Of a DNA stretch of 14,742 nt, positions 5,781 through 13,497 are shown in pieces. Made by a program: the position numbers and the translations under genes. Position 1 is the stretch's first letter. Each line of letters opens with the position of its first letter. Under the pieces are notes generated by a model, which saw nothing but the letters and a program-made list of their open reading frames with translations, ran no database searches and was not told the DNA's origin. The DNA is from CAYOVG01 sp964407285 (GTDB taxonomy: Bacteria > Desulfobacterota > Syntrophobacteria > Syntrophobacterales > Syntrophobacteraceae). The stretch spans positions 1 through 14,742 of the forward strand of contig CAYOVG010000164.1 in the NCBI GenBank assembly GCA_964407285.1, read 5' to 3'.

Positions 5781-7928
5781 TCACGGGCGGGTGGGCGCAT
5801 CGAGGGCTTCCCGCACGGCGCGAAGCAGCGCCTCGCGGCTGAACGGCTTCTGGATAAGCCTGAAGCCTTCCCGGAGCACGAAGTTCGTATGGATGGCGTT
5901 CTCGCTGTAGCCGCTGGCGAAGAGCGCGCGTATGGACGGGTTCAACGACCGCGCCTGCTCGTAGACCGGTTTGCCGCCCAGTTTCGGCATGACGACGTCC
6001 AGGAGCAGCAGATCGATCCCGAAAGGGTCCTTTCGAAAGAGCGCCAGGGCATCCTCGCCGTTGTCCGCGATCAGTACCCTGTATCCTTCCCTCTCCAGGA
6101 TGCGCGCCGCCAGTTTCCTCACCATCTCTTCGTCTTCGGCCAGCAGAATGGTCTCCTTGCCTCCCACGGCCGGGGATTCAATTTTGGTCCCGACGTCGCT
6201 CGCCAGGCGTTCGGCCACCGGCAGGTACACCTTGAACGTCGTCCCCTTTCCGGGTTCGCTGTAAGCGTGGATCATCCCCTGGTGCTGCTTGACTATGCCG
6301 TACACCGTCGCCAGTCCCAGTCCGGTTCCCTTCCCTTGAGCTTTCGTGGTGAAGAAGGGCTCGAAGACCCGGTCCAGCGTCTCTTTGTCCATGCCGCAGC
6401 CGGTATCCGTTACGCTGACGAGAATGTAGCGTCCCGGCGAGGCCCACGGATGGGTTTCGCAGTAACTTCCGTTGACCGCGACGTTCTCCGTTTCTATGAT
6501 GAGGCTTCCCCCATCGACCATGGCGTCGCGGGCGTTGACGCATAGATTGATGAGGAGTTGCTCCATCATGCCCCGGTCGGCGTAGACGGTTCCCAGGCGG
6601 TGTCCCGGCACGAAGTCGAGCCGGATGTGCTCGCCGATCAAGCGGCCCATCATCTTGAGGAGTTGGGAGACGACTTCGTTCATGTCCAGGCCTTCCGGGT
6701 TGAGTATCTGCTTGCGGCTGAAGGCGAGCAACTGCTTCACGAGCGATGCGGCGCGTTTGCCGGCCATGGATATCTCTTTCAGCGAAAAGCGCTCGGGCCG
6801 CCCCTCGTCCATGTCACCGAGCAACATATCGGCGTAGCCGTTGATAACCTGGAGCAGGTTGTTGAAATCATGGGCGATGCCGCCTGCGAGCGTGCCGACG
6901 GCCTCGAGCTTCTGGGACTCGCGCAGCCGGGCCTCCAGCTTCTTCTTTTCCTCCTCGGCGCGCCTGCGCTCCAGTTCTCCCGCCGCGCGCACGCCCACGA
7001 GTCCGAGCACCGATTCCGCCAGGCGGGGGTCCCCGAGAGGCTTTCGCCCGATCGTCGCGATCAGGCCTATGGGGCGTCCGTCCGAGCCCCAAAGAATCGT
7101 TCCGACATAGCTTTCGGCCGACATTTCCCGAAGCACGGCATCGTTGGGGAAGAAATGGCGCACGCCCTCCGGATAGCAGCAAACCGTCTTATCCACCAGC
7201 TCGCCGCAGGGGGTATCCTTGAGGGTGTAGGTCAGATTGTCCTCGAACGCGCCGTCGAAGTAGATCGCCAGCGTCCGGGCCGAGAGCCGGTCGTCTTCCA
7301 GCAGGTCGATGCATACGTAGTCCACGTCGAGGATTTCGGCAAGGAAACGCGCCAGCGCTTCGAAGAAATCCTCCCCGGAGGCTATCCAGCCGGATTGAGC
7401 CAGGAACATCTGGGCATTTTCCATTTGCTTGCGCTCGGTGATGTCGGTATTCGTCCCGATGTACCCGATCATCTTTCCGTTACGGTCGAGCAGGGGGGCC
7501 GCGTGGCCGTGCACCCAGGTGCTCTTTCCGTCCGGGGTCCGGAAACGGTACTCGAGGCCCCACGAGCCGTGCGCGGCAACCATTTCACACCATGCGGACG
7601 CGATTCTTCGACGGTCCTCTGGATGGAGCCCTTTCACCCAGCCGTCGCCGAGAGCTTCCTCGAACCGGAGTCCGCTCATCTCGCACCATCGCCGGTTCAC
7701 ATACCGGCACCGCCCCTTGGTGTCGGTCAGGTAGACGCCGACGGGGGAATTCTCGGCCAGGGAGTGGAAGAGTTCTTCGGAAGGTCGGCTGCCCCACGAG
7801 TCGCTGTTACCGGGAATTTCATTTCCAACGATTCCGTCTCCAACGCTCCCGCCCTGCTGCGCCGGTCGAGCGCGCAAGGACTCCAGTTCGGCCGGGAGTT
7901 GCTCTTTGCTCTTGTCTTCATCGTTCAT
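5781..7928 (-). CDS. Hybrid histidine kinase (PAS-GAF-HisKA-HATPase-REC)
   Basis: The ATG at 7928 is preferred over one 66 bp further upstream because GGAG lies 8 nt before it and the protein then starts with the usual charged helix (MNDEDKSKEQLPAELESLRA); this gives 715 residues. Domains in order: PAS at about 50-166, ending in TDITERKQ; GAF-like at about 175-325; HisKA with His353 in AGGIAHDFNN; a HATPase domain with N-box Asn465 (CVNARDAM), G1 box DTGCGM (508-513), F-box FEPFFTTK and G2 box GKGTGLGL (532-539); and a C-terminal receiver domain (about 593-711) with acidic pocket AEDEE, phosphoacceptor Asp644 (LLLLDVVMP) and Lys694. All catalytic residues are intact. There is no transmembrane segment, so it is a soluble sensor passing phosphate to its own receiver. 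No separate output regulator is nearby. A good promoter stands at 8149-8120. Confidence 0.94.
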   Translation of the reverse strand: MNDEDKSKEQLPAELESLRARPAQQGGSVGDGIVGNEIPGNSDSWGSRPSEELFHSLAENSPVGVYLTDTKGRCRYVNRRWCEMSGLRFEEALGDGWVKGLHPEDRRRIASAWCEMVAAHGSWGLEYRFRTPDGKSTWVHGHAAPLLDRNGKMIGYIGTNTDITERKQMENAQMFLAQSGWIASGEDFFEALARFLAEILDVDYVCIDLLEDDRLSARTLAIYFDGAFEDNLTYTLKDTPCGELVDKTVCCYPEGVRHFFPNDAVLREMSAESYVGTILWGSDGRPIGLIATIGRKPLGDPRLAESVLGLVGVRAAGELERRRAEEEKKKLEARLRESQKLEAVGTLAGGIAHDFNNLLQVINGYADMLLGDMDEGRPERFSLKEISMAGKRAASLVKQLLAFSRKQILNPEGLDMNEVVSQLLKMMGRLIGEHIRLDFVPGHRLGTVYADRGMMEQLLINLCVNARDAMVDGGSLIIETENVAVNGSYCETHPWASPGRYILVSVTDTGCGMDKETLDRVFEPFFTTKAQGKGTGLGLATVYGIVKQHQGMIHAYSEPGKGTTFKVYLPVAERLASDVGTKIESPAVGGKETILLAEDEEMVRKLAARILEREGYRVLIADNGEDALALFRKDPFGIDLLLLDVVMPKLGGKPVYEQARSLNPSIRALFASGYSENAIHTNFVLREGFRLIQKPFSREALLRAVREALDAPTRP

Positions 7929-8119
7929 CGCCGGGACTCCACGGATCGGGGCAAAAGAAACACGTTCCACTACAAGACCAAAGGAGCATGCCAATCATCC
8001 AAAGGCGCGGGAAGCAGGACCGCATCTCAAGGTTCGGATGTCGAACCGGAAGCAAGCTCGCCGGAAAAAAGGGTTCGAGAGAGAATATTTTCTACATTGA
8101 GTCGAGATAGAACCTGGTA

Positions 8120-8149
8120 ATACTAGCATGCGCTATCCCGGCATGTCAA
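8120..8149 (-). promoter_or_regulatory. Sigma70-type promoter for the hybrid kinase
   Basis: On the minus strand TTGACA (8149-8144) and TAGTAT (8125-8120) are separated by 18 nt. They lie just beyond the stop codon of the RsmG-SpoU gene (8171-8169). Transcription would begin near 8113, giving a leader of about 185 nt before the kinase ATG at 7928. Confidence 0.55.
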
Positions 8150-8168
8150 AATTATAAGAAGAAATCCG

Positions 8169-9692
8169 CTACGTGGAGCCGCCCTTCGACCGGGACCACA
8201 CGTACATGGCGATCGCGGCCGCCGTGGCGGCGTTGAGGGATTCCACGCCGGGCGCGATGGGGATGGAGACGGCCCGCTTTCTCCATGCCTCCGGCAGCCC
8301 CGGCCCCTCCATGCCCGGAAGGAACCCGAAGCTCTCCGGGAAATCGGCCCGAGCCAGGTCGGCGCCTTCCGCCGAGAGAGGCAGAAGCGGCAGGTTTTCC
8401 GGAAGGGACGCCAGCGCCGGCCCTTGCAGGAATTCGACGCGAAAGGCGTTGGCTCCCGACGCCCGGAGCGCCTTGGGGTGGAAGGGATGAGCGCTCTCGG
8501 CCAGCAGGATGATGCGCTTCACTCCGAAGGCCGCGGCCGACCGGACCACCGCCCCCACGTTTTCCGGGTCCTGAAAGGGAATCAGAAGGGCGCAGCCCTC
8601 GGGCAGGCCCGACGAGGGCTCCCACGCCTCGATATCCGGCAAATCGGCCAGCAGGAACGGAGAATGCGTGCCGAAGACGTCGATCTGTTCGAAGAGCGGG
8701 GGAGCCAGCCGGTACCACGCCAGATGTTCCGGCGCATCCTCGGGGGGCGGCGATTCATCCCCTCTGCCGACCCACGCCCGGCACTTCTCCGGGAAATCGC
8801 GCAGGATCTCCGACGCCTGCCGTTGCCCGAATATGAGGGTCTTCCCCAGTTTCCTGACGCCCCGAGCGGTGAGCAGCTTCTTCAGGTCCTTGAACAGGTC
8901 GTTCTGATCGCTTTCGATGGTTCGCGTGACATGGCGCTTCATGATATCCGCCTTGACCGCCCATACGGGCCGGTCCAGCCGCTGGAACACCACCAGGCGG
9001 CGTTCGTGGGAAGTATTGGGAATGCGGTAGGATTCGTCCCGCACCAGGCGATACGACTCCCGGTATTTCGACTCGCCGGCGGCGGCCGCCCGGACTTCCT
9101 CGTCGCAGTTGGGACCCTTCATGAAAATGGCGGGACCGCCCGACGCCAGGCAGCCGCGGATGTGGTCCAGGGTTTGCGCTATCGTCTCCACGGCGCGAGT
9201 GATGACGCCTGCGACCGGCTGCTCGAAGGACGGGGTGATCGCCCTGTCGATGACGCCGACCCCATCCAGGCCGAGCCGTTCCACGGCGATGCGGAGGAAA
9301 TCGACCCTCTTCCCGCGTCCCTCCGCCAGCAGCATTTCGACATGCGGGTAGGCGATCTTCAGGGGAATTCCCGGCATTCCCGGCCCCGTGCCGAGGTCCA
9401 GCAGGGGAGACGGGAGATCGATCATCGCGCCCGGCAGGATGGAATCCACGTAGAGCTTGAGCACCATATTGGCGAAATTGTGGATGCGCGTCAGGTTCAG
9501 TTCTTCGTTATACTCGCGCAGCAACTGGTGATAAGTCCACAGTTGATCCACCTGGCGCCGGGACAGGTCGATTCCGCAGTTCTTCAGCAGGCCGGCCATG
9601 TCCTTCGGGCCGGGGGCGTCCCGGCCCGCCCGGTTGCGCTTGCGGTCCGATTCGAGGTTTTTGCTTCGCAAATCATGGTCCTTCCGATACAT
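8169..9692 (-). CDS. rsmG: Fusion of RsmG-type 16S rRNA methyltransferase with SpoU/TrmH-type RNA methyltransferase
   Basis: One uninterrupted frame of 507 residues holds two SAM-dependent RNA methyltransferases of unrelated folds. Residues about 32-240 are RsmG (GidB), which in other bacteria makes m7G527 in 16S rRNA; the SAM-binding motif is LLDLGTGPGMPGIPL (97-111), preceded by the family segment YNEELNLTRI. Residues about 262-507 are a SpoU/TrmH-type SPOUT enzyme. An N-terminal substrate-binding region (about 268-350) precedes the knot domain, whose motif 1 is QDPENVGAVVRSAAAFG (374-390, with Asn378 and Arg384), motif 2 is GMEGPGLPEAW (460-470) and motif 3 is SLNAATAAAIAMY (485-497). SpoU enzymes 2'-O-methylate ribose in tRNA or rRNA; the target is unknown. 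Both halves look intact. The start is uncertain: ATG 9692 lies in repeat-like sequence directly after a TATAAT, and ATG 9599 (Met32) fits the usual RsmG start. Confidence 0.9.
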   Translation of the reverse strand: MYRKDHDLRSKNLESDRKRNRAGRDAPGPKDMAGLLKNCGIDLSRRQVDQLWTYHQLLREYNEELNLTRIHNFANMVLKLYVDSILPGAMIDLPSPLLDLGTGPGMPGIPLKIAYPHVEMLLAEGRGKRVDFLRIAVERLGLDGVGVIDRAITPSFEQPVAGVITRAVETIAQTLDHIRGCLASGGPAIFMKGPNCDEEVRAAAAGESKYRESYRLVRDESYRIPNTSHERRLVVFQRLDRPVWAVKADIMKRHVTRTIESDQNDLFKDLKKLLTARGVRKLGKTLIFGQRQASEILRDFPEKCRAWVGRGDESPPPEDAPEHLAWYRLAPPLFEQIDVFGTHSPFLLADLPDIEAWEPSSGLPEGCALLIPFQDPENVGAVVRSAAAFGVKRIILLAESAHPFHPKALRASGANAFRVEFLQGPALASLPENLPLLPLSAEGADLARADFPESFGFLPGMEGPGLPEAWRKRAVSIPIAPGVESLNAATAAAIAMYVWSRSKGGST

Positions 9693-9770
9693 CCGTGGAT
9701 TATATCCTTATTTCCGTGTCCATCCGTGCTTCGTCATCCATATTTCGTCATCCGCATCCGTCCGAGCATC
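9693..9770. repeat. Degenerate ACGGATG-type short repeat
   Basis: Read on the minus strand, this stretch repeats variants of CGGATG, ATGGATGACGAA and CACGGATGGACACGG, a low-complexity pattern. TATAAT (9704-9699, minus) ends 6 nt before the upstream candidate ATG (9692) of the RsmG fusion, and that ATG itself lies in a CACGGATG copy. The upstream start codon may therefore be repeat-derived. Confidence 0.45.
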
Positions 9771-9907
9771 GCCGGCGCATCGGCGCGGAAGGAAGAGCGT
9801 CGCCCGACCCGCAATCCGCCCACGATGCATTCCTATGATACCCCAGCCTGCGCCTGCCGGGTACCGGAAGAAGGCGGAAAAAAGCGACCGCCCGCCGCTG
9901 TTTCGCC

Positions 9908-9937
9908 TTGACCTTGCGGGAAATGCCGGTCTATCCT
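9908..9937 (+). promoter_or_regulatory. Candidate promoter for the pseudouridine synthase gene
   Basis: TTGACC (9908-9913) and TATCCT (9932-9937), 18 nt apart, form a moderate sigma70-like pair about 118 bp upstream of the ATG at 10055. The divergent RsmG-SpoU gene begins 350 bp away from the synthase, so each needs its own promoter in this interval. Confidence 0.35.
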
Positions 9938-10054
9938 TAAGTTTTAACGGCCGCGGATAAAAGAGGGAGACAAGATCAGGCGTTATTACACAATGTTGGA
10001 ATGAAACGGAAAAATACGGCCGGGTAGTGTAACTATCTTTTGTTGGAAATTCTT

Positions 10055-10852
10055 ATGAGCGATTCGCATCTCTATTTCTATCATCCGTCGTGGCCGGTTT
10101 TGTTCGAGGACAATCACCTGCTCATCCTGTATAAACCCGCCGGGCTGCTCGTCCAGGGGGATGTTACGGGGGACCTGTCCCTGCTGGACCTGGGCAAAGC
10201 CTGGCTCAAGGAGCGCTACGGCAAGCCGGGAAGGGTCTTCCTGGGTCTCGTGCACCGCCTGGACCGTCCCGTGGCGGGCGTCGTCGCCTTTGCGCGGACG
10301 TCCAAGGCGGCGGGGCGGCTCAGCGAGCAGTTTCGAACGGGCAGGGCGCGCAAGCGATACCTTGCGGTCGTCGAAGGGCGGCCCCGGCGCGAATCCGAAA
10401 GCCTGGTCCACCATATCGTCCGGGACGACCGGGCGGTGCGCATCGCGTCCGCCGATACTCCGGGAAGCCGGGAGGCCCGGCTGTCCTACCGCGTTCTGGA
10501 TGCTTCGGGAGGCCGAAGCCTCCTGGATGTGGAGATCGATACGGGCCGACGCCACCAGATCCGCCTGCAACTGGCCGACGTGGGCCATCCCGTGGTGGGC
10601 GACCTTCGGTACGGGGCATCCGCGCCTCTCCAGCACGGACACATCGCCCTTCTTGCCCGCGAACTCAGCCTGGAGCATCCCACGCGCAAGGAGTTGCCGA
10701 CATTCCGGTCGCCCTTTCCGGAGGGATGGCCCTGGCCGGTCGCGGAAACGGAACAAACCGCGCCGTGGGACTGGGAGTATCTTCAGTCGGTCGTGAGCCT
10801 GCCCCGGATTCTCGATGATCCTTGTGCGTTTCGTGAAAGCATGAAAAAGTAG
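10055..10852 (+). CDS. RluA-family pseudouridine synthase
   Basis: This 265-residue protein belongs to the RluA branch of pseudouridine synthases, which isomerise uridine to pseudouridine in rRNA or tRNA. The catalytic motif is HRLDRPVAGVVAFART, with Asp70 as the nucleophile. Other family blocks are LFEDNHLLILYKPAGLLVQ (16-34), the AxKRYLAVVEG strand and EIDTGRRHQIRLQLADVGHP near the active-site floor, then GDLRYG. It lacks an N-terminal S4 RNA-binding domain, like the short RluA/RluC-related members. The ATG at 10055 is chosen over a TTG 15 bp upstream because GGAAA (10045-10049) lies at good distance and the family core begins right after. The exact RNA target cannot be assigned. Upstream is the divergent rRNA methyltransferase fusion, so two RNA-modification genes sit side by side. 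Confidence 0.9.
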   Translation: MSDSHLYFYHPSWPVLFEDNHLLILYKPAGLLVQGDVTGDLSLLDLGKAWLKERYGKPGRVFLGLVHRLDRPVAGVVAFARTSKAAGRLSEQFRTGRARKRYLAVVEGRPRRESESLVHHIVRDDRAVRIASADTPGSREARLSYRVLDASGGRSLLDVEIDTGRRHQIRLQLADVGHPVVGDLRYGASAPLQHGHIALLARELSLEHPTRKELPTFRSPFPEGWPWPVAETEQTAPWDWEYLQSVVSLPRILDDPCAFRESMKK

Positions 10853-10948
10853 GAACATGGTTGTGTGGTTATTTTGCTTCTATGGTTCTATCGTCATTCG
10901 CCTCGAGCGCGGTGTTGACCATCATCTCTAAACCAACAGGAGAGGAAT

Positions 10949-11491
10949 ATGGCGGAATTCATGGATGTTCTCAAGGGGCGGCGCAGCATACGCCATTACG
11001 AGGAGAGGGAAATCCCGGAGGAGGTCCTTTCCGGGGTTCTGGAGGCGGTACGGTGGTCCCCCTCCTGGGCGAACACCCAGTGCTGGGAAATAGTCGTGGT
11101 GAAAGACCCCTCGATCAAGCAGAAGCTCCAGGAAACGCTATCCAAGGGAAACCCCGCCACGAAAGCCATGATCGAAGCGCCGGTCGTGGCGGCCGTCTGC
11201 GGAAAGTTGAAGAGTTCCGGGTACTACAAGGACCAGGTAACCACGAAGTTCGGGGACTGGTTCCTCTTCGACCTCGGAATCGCCACGCAAACCCTTTGCC
11301 TTGCCGCGCACGACCTCGGTCTCGGCACGGTCATCGCGGGGCTCTTCGACCACGACAAGGCCAGGGAAATCCTCCGGGCTCCGGAAGGCTTCGAGGTGGC
11401 GGTGCTCGTTCCCATGGGCTATCCGGCAAAGCCGTCCTCGGCCCCCAAGCGCCGCGAGGCCGGTGAGTACGTGCATTACGAGGGATTTTAG
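10949..11491 (+). CDS. Nitroreductase-family flavoprotein
   Basis: This 180-residue protein is a compact FMN-dependent nitroreductase-family enzyme. Evidence is the N-terminal FMN phosphate-binding RRSIRHYEEREIPEEV (11-26), the conserved SPSWANTQCWEIVVV block (37-51), the helix GIATQTLCLAAHDLGLGTVI (110-129), and the late VLVPMGYPAKP segment (152-162). Such proteins work as dimers, use NAD(P)H and reduce nitroaromatics, quinones or other electron acceptors; the natural substrate is not predictable from sequence. AGGAGAGGA just before the ATG is an excellent ribosome site. It lies 96 bp after the pseudouridine synthase on the same strand, so co-transcription is possible but the functions are not obviously linked. 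Directly downstream begins a tandem-repeat array. Confidence 0.92.
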   Translation: MAEFMDVLKGRRSIRHYEEREIPEEVLSGVLEAVRWSPSWANTQCWEIVVVKDPSIKQKLQETLSKGNPATKAMIEAPVVAAVCGKLKSSGYYKDQVTTKFGDWFLFDLGIATQTLCLAAHDLGLGTVIAGLFDHDKAREILRAPEGFEVAVLVPMGYPAKPSSAPKRREAGEYVHYEGF

Positions 11492-11514
11492 CCGGGTCTG
11501 GGGCCGGAAGCGGT

Positions 11515-11586
11515 GTTGCGGGTTGGGAGTTGCGGGTTACGGGTTCCGGGTTGCGGGTTGCGGGTTGCGGGTTGCGCGTTGTGAGT
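11515..11586. repeat. GTTGCGG-type heptamer array, left of the gap
   Basis: Ten consecutive 7-mers of the form GTTNNGN run from 11515 to 11584, most of them GTTGCGG (variants GTTGGGA, GTTACGG, GTTCCGG, GTTGCGC, GTTGTGA). The array stops after GTGAGT at the N-run. It starts only 24 bp after the nitroreductase stop codon. Confidence 0.9.
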
Positions 11587-11686
11587 NNNNNNNNNNNNNN
11601 NNNNNNNNNNNNNNNNNNNNNNNNNNNNNNNNNNNNNNNNNNNNNNNNNNNNNNNNNNNNNNNNNNNNNNNNNNNNNNNNNNNNNN
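11587..11686. other. Assembly gap (100 N)
   Basis: Exactly 100 unspecified bases. The flanks (GTGAGT left, CGGGAGG right) are the same junction that is seen joined at 11792-11804, so the gap falls precisely between tandem-repeat units. The true length is probably unknown rather than 100. Confidence 0.95.
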
Positions 11687-11891
11687 CGGGAGGTCCGGAG
11701 ATTGGGCCGTTTCGTGGGGGGTGGTGTGAAAACCGCGGAGAGCACGGAGAAGGGTTGGGAGTTGCGGGTTGCGCGTTGCGGGTTACGCGTTGTGAGTCGG
11801 GAGGTCCGGAGATTGGGCCGTTTCGTGGGGGGTGGTGTGAAAACCGCGGAGAACACGGAGAAGGGTTGTGCGTTGCGCGTTGCGCCGTGAA
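11687..11891. repeat. 111-bp tandem repeat containing heptamer blocks
   Basis: The segment starting CGGGAGGTCCGGAGATTGGG at 11687 starts again at 11798, giving a period of 111 bp. Each unit carries about 67 bp of unique sequence (including CGTTTCGTGGGGGGTGG and AACCGCGGAGA-CACGGAGAA, nearly identical between the copies), then a block of GTTGCGG-like heptamers (11754-11795, and 11865-11885 in the shorter last unit). No credible protein is encoded. Confidence 0.9.
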
Positions 11892-11893
11892 CG

Positions 11894-12160
11894 GTTGAAA
11901 TCCGGACTTGCTCCCCGAGGGGATGTTCTTGTGCGGTTACGACCTTCATCCGAGACCGGTCTGTCGGAATCCGGATTTTTCTTGTGCGGTTACGACTTTC
12001 ACCCGCGACAATTCAAATGGCCCCGTGGTAAGCAACTGATTCGACGGTGGTAGCGTTTTGTTCGGTTGCGGCTGCCGTAACCGTGCCGTTGAAATCCGGA
12101 TTCTCTTCTGTGGTTTGGGTTTCCAGCCGCGACCGGTCTGTCGAAACACGGCAGCCCGCG
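11894..12160. repeat. Imperfect repeats of a second family (three units)
   Basis: Three related segments begin near 11894, 11967 and 12088. TTCTTGTGCGGTTACGAC occurs perfectly at 11926-11943 and 11979-11996. GTTGAAATCCGGA occurs at 11894-11906 and 12088-12100. GACCGGTCTGTCG occurs at 11954-11966 and 12131-12143. Related sequence recurs at 14436-14545. No gene is seen here. Confidence 0.75.
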
Positions 12161-12603
12161 ACCCGCAACGGCAACCGCGGAAGGAAAGTCCAGTTTCCAC
12201 CCCATCCCTACCTGTTCACGGTATGGAACCCATGACCGTAAACAATCCGTAACCCGGCCCCATGTAGGCGTCATGAGGGCGACAATCCATTACCGTTTGC
12301 GCCGGCGTCGTCAAATCAGCAGTATCGGGGGGGGAACGGCGCCCGACGATAGGGGATTGATCCTCGAATAAATACATCGATTTATGTATTTCAAACCGTG
12401 AATTGCGCATTACATTGTATTGCAGAAATCGCCCTCCAAGAACCCTCCTTCGTACCTCCTCTTCTCCCTCCTACACAGCGCCGGGTGAGGAAGCCAGCAC
12501 CCCACCCGGCCCCTCCCTTTCCGGAACCGGAGACGGTGGAGAGGGAACAAACGATCACCCCGCGTGTCTCAAATCCTTAGCGTACCTCAAGACAAACTTT
12601 CGA
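12161..12603. other. Non-coding stretch with two inverted repeats
   Basis: No convincing gene on either strand. AAATACAT/ATGTATTT (12370-12377 and 12384-12391, 6-nt spacer) is an AT-rich palindrome of the kind used as an operator. GCCGGGTG/CACCCGGC (12480-12487 and 12503-12510) could form a GC-rich hairpin. Neither is followed by a T-run. Confidence 0.5.
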
Positions 12604-12730
12604 ACCGAAATTCGGTATGGTTCATAGGCCATGCTTTTGAGGTAGCGATCGACAGGACTCATCGTCATTTCCGCGCCGGCGGGAACCCGGGCTTCTCGAG
12701 GTTTCCCGGCCCCCCCTTCGCGGGGGCGAC
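12604..12730. repeat. Dispersed palindromic repeat, copy 2
   Basis: Second copy of the element at 3948-4074, same orientation. The palindromic core has drifted: TTTCCGCGCCGGCGGGAA here against ATTCCCGCGTAATCGGGAAT in copy 1. CTCGAGG and TTCGCGGGGGCGAC are unchanged. It lies in non-coding DNA. Confidence 0.8.
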
Positions 12731-13497
12731 CCTGAAGTGTTGCCCTATTTTGAACCATGCCCGAAATTCGAGATTTCCGCGCAGCGCTCATATTGATCGC
12801 CCGATGGCTCTTCAAGCCATTCCGGCATAGCTATAAATAACATCCCGCCCGCGAATCCATCCATATATGGTGTTTAGAATACGGATGCTAACTCCCTCCA
12901 GGCATGCAATGGCAAGGTAATGATAAGTACGATGATATTGAATGATTTCCGGCGGTGAACGAAGCCGAAAACAGAGCCGGAAATCAAGCCGGATCCGGTC
13001 GCGTGATGCGGCGCCGCCATGGATAACGCAGCACCTGATTGCCCGCTGAGAATCAAACCCTCCCATGAGCTTTCTCTCGCGTCCGCGGCGCTCTGCCGAC
13101 GCCGTAATGCCCGGCGCCATGCTGCCCGCCTCCGCGATATTGCCGGAGGTTCGTTGCCGACGCGGCCGGAATGGCCGATCGGGCAAAGGCGATGTTCCTC
13201 CTGAATCTATAGGGATTCTTGATCCTATCGTCTTCATGTATTCTGGAAAATATCAATTATGATCCAAAAAACGGATGTGAAAAAATATTGCGGAAACTCT
13301 CGGAGTTTCATATTATCGAGCATCGCCTCAGTATGAATGAAGTCGCTTCACCCGATGCGTACAGGTCTGTTCCACTCAAAGGAGGGGCGCCCCGTCGTGA
13401 GGATTGCCGCGAGGGACAGCCTCGATGAGAGGAATGGAATTTTGCCGAAGCCCCCGGGCGTCGGCTCATGGATTGACTCGTGGAAGGAGATGGACAC
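12731..13497. other. Non-coding stretch upstream of the lipoprotein gene
   Basis: No credible gene is seen. The 11-bp perfect inverted repeat TGATTTCCGGC/GCCGGAAATCA (12943-12953 and 12976-12986) could fold into a stem with a 22-nt loop. A second hairpin, GAAACTC-TCG-GAGTTTC (13293-13309), lies about 190 bp before the lipoprotein start. On the minus strand it is followed after 8 nt by TTTTTT, so it might be a weak terminator in that direction. Confidence 0.45.

Noticed and set aside
6558..8120. Long plus-strand open frame (520 codons)
   Set aside because: Antisense to the hybrid kinase, whose catalytic boxes are all intact on the minus strand.
8424..9911. Long plus-strand open frame (495 codons)
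   Set aside because: Antisense to the RsmG-SpoU fusion; high GC in third positions keeps the opposite strand open.
9986..10858. Minus-strand open frame (290 codons)
   Set aside because: Antisense to the RluA-family gene with its catalytic HRLDRP motif.
11515..11891. Repeat array considered as CRISPR
   Set aside because: Units are 7 bp and 111 bp tandem copies without unique spacers of even size; no cas genes are present.
12812..13237. Minus-strand frame of 141 codons
   Set aside because: Unusual composition, no ribosome site, no motif, and it spans the inverted repeat at 12943-12986.
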